64,000 bases of DNA from Bowmanella denitrificans (GTDB lineage: Bacteria > Pseudomonadota > Gammaproteobacteria > Enterobacterales > Alteromonadaceae), in NCBI RefSeq assembly GCF_002887595.1, contig NZ_PEBU01000006.1, positions 124,001-188,000 on the forward strand. The letters are read 5' to 3'. The notes beneath the pieces were generated by a model. That model did no database searches and was not told the origin of the DNA. It worked only from the letters and a program-made list of their open reading frames with translations. Positions 1 to 7,245 of this stretch are shown piece after piece. The translations under genes were made by a program, and so were the position numbers. Position 1 is the first letter of the stretch, and the number at the start of each line of letters is the position of its first letter.

Positions 1-1356
1 AAAACCACGCCATTTATGCCAATTGAGCGAGAGCAAAATCAACTTAGAGCCTTACTTCGTACCTTGCCAGACCCGGTTTTTTCCATAGACAGTCGAGGCA
101 ATATTCTGTTGGTCAACGAAGCCGTGGTATCCAGTCTGGAAAGTTCTTATGAAGAAATCGCCGGCAGGGAAATTACTGACCTGGTCAAGGGATTCAACTT
201 CAGCCGCTGGTTGGATGGTAAGCAGGTTTTAGCACAAACCCAAAAGGTGAAATTTATTGAACAGGATTTCCTGGCTGATATTTTGCCAGTGATGGTGGCA
301 GATGGTGATGCAGATGCTGTCCTGGCAGGCGCGGTGTTGTTACTTAAATCAGAATACCGCTTGGGGCAGCAATTAACCGTGTTTCATCAGGCCAGTAACG
401 ATTCCTTTAATGAAATCCAGGCCACCAGTAGTCAGATGAAAAAGGTGGTGCGTGAAGCCAAAAAGATGGCCGAGCTGGATGCACCAATTTTATTGGTAGG
501 CGAGACCGGTGTCGGCAAAGAAATGATTGCCAGAGCGTGCCATCGTGCCAGCCGTCGCAGTAGCCACGAGTTTGTGTTGCTGAATTGTGCGTCTATTCCT
601 GATGACATGGCCGAGCAAGAGTTGTTTGGCTATGGACCTGGGGCCTATGGCCAGAAACAAAGTAAGAGTGGGTTACTGGAGCAGGCCGAAAACGGCACGT
701 TGTTTTTAGATGAAGTAGGGGACATGTCAATGTCCCTGCAAGCAAAATTATTGCGGGTACTGCAAGACGGCTCCTTCCGACGGGTTGGTGATGCCAGGGA
801 AGTGGTGGTTAATGTGCGGATCATTGGCACCACACAAAAAGATCTTGCCCAGATGGTGATGGAAGGGCGCTTCCGCGAAGATCTTTATTACCGTCTGAAT
901 GTGTTGAGCCTGGTTGTGCCGCCACTTCGGGAACGTAAAGCTGATATTATTGGTTTAGCAGAGCATTTTCTTAAAAATCAAAGTACTAAACTCGGGAGAC
1001 GGCCGCCAAAACTCAACAAGTCTTGCGTGGAGTTTCTGCAAAATTATCCTTGGCCGGGTAATGTCAGACAGTTGGAAAATACCTTATACAGGGCTCTGAC
1101 ATTGCTGGAGCGGGATGAGCTGGGTAAAGAAGATATTCAACTGCCAGACAGTGCTATGAGCTCTGGCTATTTTTCGGATGAGCTTGAAGGCACGTTAGAT
1201 CAAGAAGTTAAGCGATTTGAGAAAGATCTGTTACGCCGATTGTATCCGAGTTATCCCAGCACCAGGCAATTGGCCCGGAAGCTGGGGTTAAGTCATACGG
1301 CAATTGCCAACAAGCTGAGGGAGTATGGGATCAGTAAGAAGACCGTAAAGGTTTGA
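1..1356 (+). CDS. tyrR: TyrR/PhhR-family aromatic amino acid regulator (5' end outside window)
   Basis: Transcription factor that senses aromatic amino acids and controls their uptake, synthesis or breakdown. The frame is open to base 1 (codons K-T-T-P-F before the first in-window ATG at 16). The gene therefore begins upstream, and the family's N-terminal ACT domain is missing only because of the window edge. Counted from the ATG at 16, a PAS-like region covers about residues 12-115. The AAA+ domain has Walker A GETGVGKE (162-169) and Walker B LFLDEVGDM. A Fis-type HTH sits near the C-terminus (LGLSHTAIANKLREYG). The GAFTGA loop of true sigma-54 activators is degenerate (GAYGQK), as in E. coli TyrR, so action on sigma-70 promoters is likely. 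The fahA-maiA genes downstream fit a role in tyrosine/phenylalanine catabolism. Confidence 0.92.
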   Translation, partial: KTTPFMPIEREQNQLRALLRTLPDPVFSIDSRGNILLVNEAVVSSLESSYEEIAGREITDLVKGFNFSRWLDGKQVLAQTQKVKFIEQDFLADILPVMVADGDADAVLAGAVLLLKSEYRLGQQLTVFHQASNDSFNEIQATSSQMKKVVREAKKMAELDAPILLVGETGVGKEMIARACHRASRRSSHEFVLLNCASIPDDMAEQELFGYGPGAYGQKQSKSGLLEQAENGTLFLDEVGDMSMSLQAKLLRVLQDGSFRRVGDAREVVVNVRIIGTTQKDLAQMVMEGRFREDLYYRLNVLSLVVPPLRERKADIIGLAEHFLKNQSTKLGRRPPKLNKSCVEFLQNYPWPGNVRQLENTLYRALTLLERDELGKEDIQLPDSAMSSGYFSDELEGTLDQEVKRFEKDLLRRLYPSYPSTRQLARKLGLSHTAIANKLREYGISKKTVKV

Positions 1357-1377
1357 TGCCATCACTTTATCAAATGA

Positions 1378-1395
1378 CGTAAATTCAGTGTTACG
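1378..1395. promoter_or_regulatory. Candidate TyrR box upstream of fahA
   Basis: The 18-bp sequence CGTAAA-N6-GTTACG matches the TyrR consensus TGTAAA-N6-TTTACA at 9 of 12 positions. It keeps the G and C spaced 14 bp apart that strong boxes need, and is a near-perfect palindrome (CGTAA-N8-TTACG). It lies between tyrR and fahA, 117 bp before the fahA ATG. Regulation by the adjacent tyrR product is inferred. Confidence 0.45.
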
Positions 1396-1511
1396 CCTTA
1401 GTGGACAACAAACGCGAGTCCTTTTGCAAGGGTAGGCTTTTCATTTAGTCCTGGCTATTGTTTAGTAGCAGCATAGAAATAAAGCTCAATTTGGATAGAT
1501 AAGAATATTTC

Positions 1512-2528
1512 ATGAAATTAGCAACGTTAAAAAATGGTACACGCGACGGCCAGTTGGTCGTGGTCAGCAAAGATCTTCAATCTGCAGTAGCGGTAACCCA
1601 TATAGCCCCAACTATGCAGGCGGCTTTGGATAACTGGGATACCGTGTCCATGCATTTGCAAGCAACCTATCATGCGTTGAATATTGGCCAGTTGGACGAT
1701 GTCATGGCGTTTGACGCCAGCCAATGTGAATCCCCATTACCGCGCGCTTATCAATGGGCTGACGGTAGTGCCTATGTGAATCACGTGGAACTGGTCAGAA
1801 AGGCCAGAGGCGCTGACATGCCTGATACGTTCTGGACGGATCCTCTAATGTACCAAGGTGGTTCCGATGATTTCATCGGTCCGGAAGATGACATTCTGAT
1901 GCCAAGCGATGACTGGGGCATCGATTTTGAAGCCGAAGTTGCCGTCGTTACCGGTGACGTGCCAATGGGAGTTAGCGCATTGGAGGCGGGAAATCATGTA
2001 CGCCTGCTAATGCTGGTCAACGATGTATCGTTGAGAGGTCTTATTCCCGGTGAGCTGGCCAAAGGATTTGGTTTTTTCCAGTCCAAACCGGCCTCCGCGT
2101 TTTCTCCTGTCGCCATCACGCCGGATGAGCTCGGTGATGCCTGGCAGGGCTTTAAGGTCGCATTACCCTTAATGTCCACCCTAAATGGTGAATTGTTTGG
2201 TAAACCCGATGCTGGCGTGGATATGACGTTTGATTTCGGCCAATTGATTGCCCACGCAGCTAAGACCCGAAATCTCGGGGCCGGTGCAATCATTGGTTCA
2301 GGTACAGTGTCCAACAAGCAGGGTACCGATCATGGCAGTGCTATCAAAGACGGCGGTGTTGGCTATTCCTGTATCGCTGAGGTGCGTATGATCGAAACTA
2401 TCCGTGATGGCAAGCCCAGCACACCTTTTATGAAGTTTGGTGACAAAATTCGCATCGAAATGCTGGATGCTCAGGGTGTCAGTCTGTTTGGTGCCATTGA
2501 TCAGCAGGTTAAAGAGTACGGAAAATGA
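1512..2528 (+). CDS. fahA: Fumarylacetoacetate hydrolase family protein
   Basis: Probably fumarylacetoacetase, the last step of tyrosine/homogentisate breakdown, which hydrolyses fumarylacetoacetate to fumarate and acetoacetate in the cytoplasm. The 338-residue protein has the bacterial FAH fold: an N-terminal cap and a catalytic domain from about residue 75. The acidic metal ligands are recognisable as E140 and E142 (in WGIDFEAEV) and D171 (in LVNDVSLR). It shares a 4-bp ATGA overlap with maiA, so the two are translationally coupled and form the last two steps of the pathway. The earlier steps (4-HPP dioxygenase, homogentisate dioxygenase) are not in the window. FAH-family members can act on related acylpyruvates, but the maiA linkage makes fumarylacetoacetate the best guess. 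Confidence 0.9.
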   Translation: MKLATLKNGTRDGQLVVVSKDLQSAVAVTHIAPTMQAALDNWDTVSMHLQATYHALNIGQLDDVMAFDASQCESPLPRAYQWADGSAYVNHVELVRKARGADMPDTFWTDPLMYQGGSDDFIGPEDDILMPSDDWGIDFEAEVAVVTGDVPMGVSALEAGNHVRLLMLVNDVSLRGLIPGELAKGFGFFQSKPASAFSPVAITPDELGDAWQGFKVALPLMSTLNGELFGKPDAGVDMTFDFGQLIAHAAKTRNLGAGAIIGSGTVSNKQGTDHGSAIKDGGVGYSCIAEVRMIETIRDGKPSTPFMKFGDKIRIEMLDAQGVSLFGAIDQQVKEYGK

Positions 2529-3178
2529 GTATCAAGCTATATAGTTACTGGCGCTCATCGGCCAGTTACAGAGTGAGACTGGCACTTAATTTAAAAAAAA
2601 TATCCTATCAGTACATTCCTGTGCATTTAGTCAAAGACGGTGGTGAACAACATCAGCAAGCTTATTTGGGTTTAAATCCCGCCGAGCTTGTGCCGACGCT
2701 GGTGGACGAGGATGAAGATATTATCCTTAATCAGTCGCTGGCGATTATTGAATATCTGGATGAGAAGTACAGTTCTCCGGTAAGGTTGCTTCCAGAGCAC
2801 AAACTTCAGCGAGCAAGAGTTCGGGCATTGGCACTGGATATCGCAGCAGACATTCAGCCGCTGGCCAACCTACGGGTGCTGCAGCACTTGGAGTCAGCTT
2901 ATCAGGTGGACACCCAGGGCAAGACAGATTGGAGTCGGCACTGGATTGAGAAGGGTTTTGCAGCCATTGAACGGCGGTTGCAAAATACAGCAGGTAAGTT
3001 CTGCTTTGGCTTTGACTTAACCATGGCGGATGTGTGTTTGATTCCACAGGTTTATAACGCGCAACGCTTTGGTGTGGACATGAGCCAGTTCCCATTGATA
3101 CAGCGCATTCAGGAAAACTGCAATAAGTTACCTGAGTTTGTCAGCGCGCTGCCTGAGAATCAGCCGGACGCGCAATAG
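2525..3178 (+). CDS. maiA: Maleylacetoacetate isomerase (zeta-class GST)
   Basis: Glutathione-dependent cis-trans isomerase converting maleylacetoacetate to fumarylacetoacetate, the substrate of the upstream fahA product. The 217-residue protein has a thioredoxin-like N-domain with the zeta-class active-site stretch SSASYRVRLAL (residues 11-21), followed by an all-helical C-domain. The start codon overlaps the fahA stop (ATGA), which fixes the start and implies a shared mRNA. In the signature the Cys of eukaryotic zeta GSTs is Ala, which is common in bacterial members. No terminator is obvious in the 28 bp before the convergent Lrp-type gene. Confidence 0.93.
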   Translation: MSIKLYSYWRSSASYRVRLALNLKKISYQYIPVHLVKDGGEQHQQAYLGLNPAELVPTLVDEDEDIILNQSLAIIEYLDEKYSSPVRLLPEHKLQRARVRALALDIAADIQPLANLRVLQHLESAYQVDTQGKTDWSRHWIEKGFAAIERRLQNTAGKFCFGFDLTMADVCLIPQVYNAQRFGVDMSQFPLIQRIQENCNKLPEFVSALPENQPDAQ

Positions 3179-3206
3179 GCAGAAAAGGGCTGTCAAATCA
3201 GCCCGT

Positions 3207-3674
3207 CTATTGGTTTTTAATCGGTAATTCAGTGGTGTTCTTAACCTGTTTTAGGGCAAAGGTTGAACTTAGATGATCAACGCATGGTAGGTGTGTGAGT
3301 TTGCTTTTCAGCAGTTGTTCGTACTCTTCTATGCTCTCGACCACCACCTTGAGCAGGTAGTCTTTTTCGCCGCTGGTGGTATGGCATTCTACTACCTCGG
3401 CAATATGCTGGACCGCTGCTTCAAAGCCATTAAGAGATTCTTCGTCATGGTTTTTGAGCGTGACATAGATGAAAACACTGACACCTAAATTGAGCTTCTT
3501 ACCGTCCAGCAGCGTCACTTTGCGTTTGATGATACCGTCGCTTTCCAGGCGTTTTACTCTTCGCCAGCAGGGGGTGTGCGACAGCCCCACCTTTTGGCTG
3601 AGTTCTGCCATTGAGACGGTCGCATCTTTTTGCAGGACCCGAAGAATTTCACGATCAAATTTGTCTAGTTTCAT
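3207..3674 (-). CDS. Lrp/AsnC-family transcriptional regulator
   Basis: Small DNA-binding regulator that responds to amino acids. The 155-residue protein has an N-terminal winged HTH (about residues 6-55, with MAELSQKVGLSHTPCWRRV) and a C-terminal RAM effector-binding and oligomerisation domain (about 65-145). It is divergent from the leucine dehydrogenase gene with 222 bp between them, so local control of that gene is the natural guess. The sequence resembles the shorter AsnC/BkdR-like members rather than global Lrp, and no specific effector can be read from it. Confidence 0.88.
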   Translation of the reverse strand: MKLDKFDREILRVLQKDATVSMAELSQKVGLSHTPCWRRVKRLESDGIIKRKVTLLDGKKLNLGVSVFIYVTLKNHDEESLNGFEAAVQHIAEVVECHTTSGEKDYLLKVVVESIEEYEQLLKSKLTHLPCVDHLSSTFALKQVKNTTELPIKNQ

Positions 3675-3782
3675 AAATCACAGTGGGTTTACAAAGTGGC
3701 ACAAGGATGCTGAAAAACAGAGGGTTTTTCAACTGAATTTACTAGGATGAGCCTCCTATTGAGGTTCGATTTTTAAGATTAC

Positions 3783-3858
3783 TGTTGCGCACGGGTAGGG
3801 ATGTAGCCTGAAAGTTAGCAAGACATGTCCTCTGGGCGATGCGCTACCATGTGCAACA
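3783..3858. promoter_or_regulatory. Imperfect inverted repeat in the lrp-like/ldh intergenic region
   Basis: Arms at 3783-3798 (TGTTGCGCACGGGTAG) and 3844-3858 (reverse complement TGTTGCACATGGTAG) match over about 15 bp with small indels. They flank a 45-bp spacer in the 222-bp divergent region, upstream of the leucine dehydrogenase start. This could be a pair of regulator half-sites or a leader stem. The sequence shows the symmetry only; the link to the neighbouring Lrp-type protein is inferred. Confidence 0.35.
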
Positions 3859-3896
3859 ATTTCCTAACATCCCGCATATTTTAACAGGGTAACGAT

Positions 3897-4943
3897 ATGT
3901 CTGTTTTTGATCACAAGGCTTATGACAACCACGAAAAAGTGGCGTTTTTCCATGATGCCAAATCTGGCCTTAAAGCCATAATTGCCGTGCATAATACAAA
4001 CCTTGGTCCTGCCCTTGGCGGATGCCGTATGTGGCCTTACGCAAGCAGTGAGGAAGCCCTTACGGATGTATTGCGTTTATCTAAAGGTATGTCTTACAAA
4101 TCTGCCATGGCAAATTTGCAGTTGGGCGGCGGAAAATCTGTCATTATTGGTGATCCCCGTAAAGGCAAGTCTGATGACATGATGTTGGCGATGGGGGATT
4201 TCGTGCAAAGTCTTGGGGGCAAGTACATCACCGCAGAAGATTCCGGCATTGCGGTGCGCGATTTGCAACTGATGGCGCAGCGCTGCGAGTATATCGCTGG
4301 CACTCACGCTAAGTTCCGTTATGACGGTGGTGCAGCAGACGGCAATCCGGCACCGTCAACTGCCTATGGGGTATTTGTTGGCTTACGTGCTTCCGTGCGT
4401 CACGCCCTTGGCTCAGATTTAAACGGTGTTTCAGTTGCCATTCAAGGGCTTGGCCATGTTGGCTATCGTTTGGCAGAGCATTTGTATAAAGAAGGTGCCA
4501 AGCTCTATGTTACCGATATCTACCCGGACAATCTTGACAAAGCGGTTCAAGAGTTTGGTGCGACAGTGGTATCGCCTGATGAAATTTTCGCATTAGATGT
4601 GGATGTATTCGCGCCTTGTGCACTAGGTGCCATTATTAATGACAACAGTTTATCTTTGTTGAAAGCCAAGGTAGTGGCTGGAGCGGCCAATAATCAACTG
4701 GCTGAGGAACGTCATGGTCAGATGCTCAAGGAAAAAGGCGTACTCTATGCACCTGACTATGTCATAAATGCCGGTGGCGTTATTGATATTTATCACCAGA
4801 AAATGGACAGTAGCGCCGAGGCCATGCGTAAGCATATAGAAGGAATTGGTGACACGCTGCTTGAAATCTATCAGCGTGCAGATGAGCAGGGACTGCCGAC
4901 CAACCTGGAAGCCAACAAGATGGCTGAGGAGCGGTTTTCTTGA
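3897..4943 (+). CDS. ldh: Leucine (branched-chain/phenylalanine) dehydrogenase
   Basis: NAD-dependent oxidative deamination of leucine, valine or isoleucine to 2-oxoacids, the entry step of branched-chain amino acid catabolism. The 348-residue protein has the Glu/Leu/Phe/Val dehydrogenase N-domain with K68 and the catalytic K80 (in [11 protein letters not shown]), then a Rossmann domain with [14 protein letters not shown] Shine-Dalgarno-like AGGGTAA lies about 8 bp before the ATG. The last codons and the stop run into a 53-bp repeat (from 4939), so the C-terminus may have been reset by that repeat. Substrate preference (Leu versus Phe) cannot be decided by eye. Confidence 0.9.
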   Translation: MSVFDHKAYDNHEKVAFFHDAKSGLKAIIAVHNTNLGPALGGCRMWPYASSEEALTDVLRLSKGMSYKSAMANLQLGGGKSVIIGDPRKGKSDDMMLAMGDFVQSLGGKYITAEDSGIAVRDLQLMAQRCEYIAGTHAKFRYDGGAADGNPAPSTAYGVFVGLRASVRHALGSDLNGVSVAIQGLGHVGYRLAEHLYKEGAKLYVTDIYPDNLDKAVQEFGATVVSPDEIFALDVDVFAPCALGAIINDNSLSLLKAKVVAGAANNQLAEERHGQMLKEKGVLYAPDYVINAGGVIDIYHQKMDSSAEAMRKHIEGIGDTLLEIYQRADEQGLPTNLEANKMAEERFS

Positions 4944-5087
4944 TCGGTGCTCCATCCGTGACGAGTACCTAAACCGCTATGGCGAAGTGAATTCGACTTC
5001 GCTTCGCCGCAGGCGCAAGGCACGTCCATGTACCTTGATCGGTACTCCGTCCGTGACGAGCACCTAAACCGCTATGGCGAAGTGAAC
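4939..5087. repeat. Two copies of a 53-bp repeat with internal complementary arms
   Basis: Unit 1 (4939-4991) and unit 2 (5034-5087) share about 53 bp with few changes, running from CTTGATCGGT to GGCGAAGTGAA. Each unit holds a GGTnCTC...GAGnACC pair. The left arm of unit 1 (GGTGCTC) is exactly complementary to the right arm of unit 2 (GAGCACC), and the inner arms GAGTACC/GGTACTC are likewise complementary. Between the copies, 4981-4991 can pair with 4998-5008 (11 bp, one G-U) around the loop TTCGAC. The element overlaps the leucine dehydrogenase stop codon and ends 18 bp before the 4.5S RNA promoter. Confidence 0.75.
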
Positions 5088-5104
5088 TTGTCCGTATACT
5101 TGCC

Positions 5105-5133
5105 TTGCAAGGTGACGGGTTATCAGGGATAAT
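5105..5133 (+). promoter_or_regulatory. Sigma-70 promoter of the 4.5S RNA gene
   Basis: TTGCAA at 5105-5110 and GATAAT at 5128-5133 have the optimal 17-bp spacing. They are followed by a GC-rich discriminator (GCGCGCC), as expected for a stringently controlled stable-RNA promoter. Predicted start is near 5140, leaving a leader of about 37 nt to be removed by RNase P, similar to E. coli ffs. Confidence 0.7.
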
Positions 5134-5176
5134 GCGCGCCGCCTAAGGGTGGCGATGTCATACCTGAGCTTTCTAT

Positions 5177-5289
5177 GGTGGTCCCGTCGGTCCTCCCGCA
5201 ATGATACTTTATGAACCCGGTCAGGCCCGGAAGGGAGCAGCCGCAGTAAAGGACTCATGTGCCGGGATGTGGCTGGCAGGACCGCCACC
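5177..5289 (+). ncRNA. ffs: 4.5S RNA, signal recognition particle RNA
   Basis: RNA core of the signal recognition particle. It binds Ffh and targets nascent membrane proteins to FtsY. The apical domain shows the hallmark asymmetric loop CGGTCAGGCCCGGAAGGGAGC followed by AGCC and, on the 3' side, GTGCCGGGATGT. The ends GGTGGTCC and GGACCGCCACC pair to close the rod. The length of 113 nt is close to the 114-nt E. coli RNA. A GGG...CCC hairpin followed by CCTTTTT (about 5312-5342) may terminate it. Confidence 0.95.
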
Positions 5290-5327
5290 TTAATCCGGCC
5301 ATTTTTAGCAGGGTAAGGATGTTACCG

Positions 5328-5627
5328 TTATCCCGCCTTTTTCTTTGCATCATCTGACTGCAAATATTTCAGTGCTTTGTCCATAGCTTCCGACACATTC
5401 ATTTCCATTTGCTGCCGCTCACTTTGTGAAATGTAAAAGGCCATATCTACTTCGAACCGAATGTAGCGGGCTGGGCACTGGTTCAAGGTCAGGCAACTGA
5501 GGTCGGCTAGAAAATCTTCATCTTGACTGTTGTGCAGCCCTAACTTTTCAATTCTTTCCAGCACCAGATGTTCATAGTAGTTGTGAATGTCATCATCCAA
5601 TTTCATTTTCTGTCCTGTTTGCTTCAC
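5328..5627 (-). CDS. ComFB-family (late competence development) protein
   Basis: Small cytoplasmic protein of 99 residues. It resembles the ComFB family through the HNYYEHLVLERIEKLG start and the ALNxxPxRYxR-like core (TLNQCPARYIRFEVDMAFY). ComFB-type proteins have been linked to competence or motility and, in some bacteria, to cyclic dinucleotide binding; no function can be assigned here. The start could also be the internal ATG at MKLDDDIHNYY, which would shorten it by 7 residues. It is convergent with the 4.5S RNA gene and divergent from tryptophan dioxygenase, with no operon partner. Confidence 0.72.
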   Translation of the reverse strand: MKQTGQKMKLDDDIHNYYEHLVLERIEKLGLHNSQDEDFLADLSCLTLNQCPARYIRFEVDMAFYISQSERQQMEMNVSEAMDKALKYLQSDDAKKKAG

Positions 5628-5793
5628 GTTTTCAACAGGCTAGTTGAAGTTTGTCCCTTAGGCCAGAGGCTTCTTTGATTTATTGGAGTTGAGTACACTT
5701 AACCTGTGTCATCAAGCGATTTGTCAATGCGTATGGCCGCTAAGAAAGGGCAAATCCGCTGAGCTCATTTTGTTTAGAAAATGGATAACTTTA

Positions 5794-6888
5794 ATGAAAA
5801 AAAATATTGAACCCTGCTATTACGGTGACTACTTACAACTCGACAAGTTGTTAAGCGCGCAAAAGCTGCAAAGTGCCAAGTATGGGCAGGCAGCACACGA
5901 AGAAACCCTGTTTATTATCGTGCATCAGGTGTATGAGCTGTGGTTTAAACAGATATTGCACGAACTCTCCTCTATCATAGATGTGTTTTCCGAGCAGGAG
6001 GTGCGCGACCAGCAACTTACAACTGTCGTGCACAGATTGAAAAGGGTGATCAGTATTCAGGAATTGCTGAACGATCAAATAAGTGTGATGGAAACCATGA
6101 GCCCTCAGGAGTTCTTATCCTTCCGTGATTATTTGGTACCAGCCTCCGGATTCCAGAGCATTCAGTTCAAAATGCTGGAAATCTCGCTTGGATTAAAACG
6201 TGAGTTTCGCATTGATTTTGACAAGCAGTCTTTTTATAACCGGCTTGAAGACAGTGATAGAGCGTTTCTTGAGCGCCTGGAGAGCAAAGATAGTTTGTTT
6301 GAACTTACACAAAAATGGCTGGAGCGTCTGCCGTTGCTGGAGTTTGATGATTTCCGGTTTTGGCAGCTATATCGCCAGGCCACAGATAAAATGTTGGCAA
6401 GTGACGAGGAAATCATTCGAAATAACCCGACCTTATCAGACAAAGAGCTTCGCCAAGAGCTCAAAGAGCTGCAATCTACCCGGGATACATTTGAAGCATT
6501 GTGGGACGAAAATGAATACGCAAAGTGGCAGTTGCAAGGGCAATTTCGTTTATCGCAAAAGGCGCTTTTGGCCGCACTTTTCATTAATCAGTATAATGAG
6601 GAGCCATTGTTTAATTTGCCCTATCAGTTTATTACCTGCCTGACCGAAGTGGATGAGAAACTAACCATCTGGCGTTACCGTCATGCCATGATGGTACAGC
6701 GGATGCTGGGAGGCAAGATAGGTACCGGCGGGTCATCAGGGCATGAGTATTTGAAACGGACTACTGAATCCAACCGCATCTTTAAAGACTTCTTCAACAT
6801 GGCCACCTTCCTGTTACCCAAAGCGGCTTTACCTGAATTACCGACTAAAGTTAGGCAAAAATTGGGTTTTGCGTTGAGTGACATATAA
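5794..6888 (+). CDS. tdo2/kynA: Tryptophan 2,3-dioxygenase
   Basis: Haem enzyme opening the indole ring of tryptophan to N-formylkynurenine, the first step of the kynurenine pathway. The start is placed at the ATG at 5794 because MKKNIEPCYYGDYLQLDKLL matches the family N-terminus; the open frame upstream to 5683 looks non-coding. Substrate-pocket residues are present in LFIIVHQVYELWFKQ (F40, H44). The haem-ligand region WRYRHAMMVQRMLG and the GTGGSSGHEYL loop are intact. Length is 364 residues. KynA/KynB/KynU partners are absent here. Together with fahA-maiA and ldh it marks a block for amino acid catabolism. Confidence 0.95.
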   Translation: MKKNIEPCYYGDYLQLDKLLSAQKLQSAKYGQAAHEETLFIIVHQVYELWFKQILHELSSIIDVFSEQEVRDQQLTTVVHRLKRVISIQELLNDQISVMETMSPQEFLSFRDYLVPASGFQSIQFKMLEISLGLKREFRIDFDKQSFYNRLEDSDRAFLERLESKDSLFELTQKWLERLPLLEFDDFRFWQLYRQATDKMLASDEEIIRNNPTLSDKELRQELKELQSTRDTFEALWDENEYAKWQLQGQFRLSQKALLAALFINQYNEEPLFNLPYQFITCLTEVDEKLTIWRYRHAMMVQRMLGGKIGTGGSSGHEYLKRTTESNRIFKDFFNMATFLLPKAALPELPTKVRQKLGFALSDI

Positions 6889-7245
6889 AAAATCTGTCTC
6901 AGGGTTTAATTATACTGGCATCTTCCTGTTGCATAGCCGCTGGGAAGGCGTCAGTAAGCCTCTGGATACATTTTCTGATGTGTCCTGCAATCCATAAAAA
7001 GTTCCATTCGATTGTTATTTTTAGTGTCTTTTTGTTTTTGTTGTGTACACTAAATGTTACATGTAGGTGCTTTTTTGCTCATTGTGAGCAGTGTTCAGGC
7101 GGGTTACTAGCTAACATCGGTTGACCAGATTAAAGCCCTATGTATATTATCGAATGAGAGGCTCACTACCTCTCATGAAAAATAACCGCTAAAGCGGATA
7201 ACAAAAATCACTAGATAACAAGTTAGTGGTCCAGGGAGACAAAAC
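6889..7245 (+). promoter_or_regulatory. 357-bp regulatory region before the TonB receptor: TyrR-like box, promoter and structured leader
   Basis: Three layers are visible. First, an 18-bp palindrome at 7044-7061, TGTACA-N6-GTTACA, matches the TyrR consensus at 10 of 12 positions with the G-N14-C spacing. Second, a promoter-like pair TTGACC (7121-7126) and TATATT (7143-7148) has 16-bp spacing, with a start near 7155. Third, the roughly 90-nt leader could form consecutive hairpins: 7154-7161/7169-7176 (ATGAGAGG, perfect 8 bp), 7186-7190/7193-7197 (CCGCT) and 7209-7213/7224-7228 (CACTA). The Shine-Dalgarno GGGAGA follows. No Fur box was seen. Confidence 0.5.

Noticed and set aside
5683-5793. 37-residue N-terminal extension of tryptophan dioxygenase
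   Set aside because: It has no family similarity; the ATG at 5794 gives the standard N-terminus.
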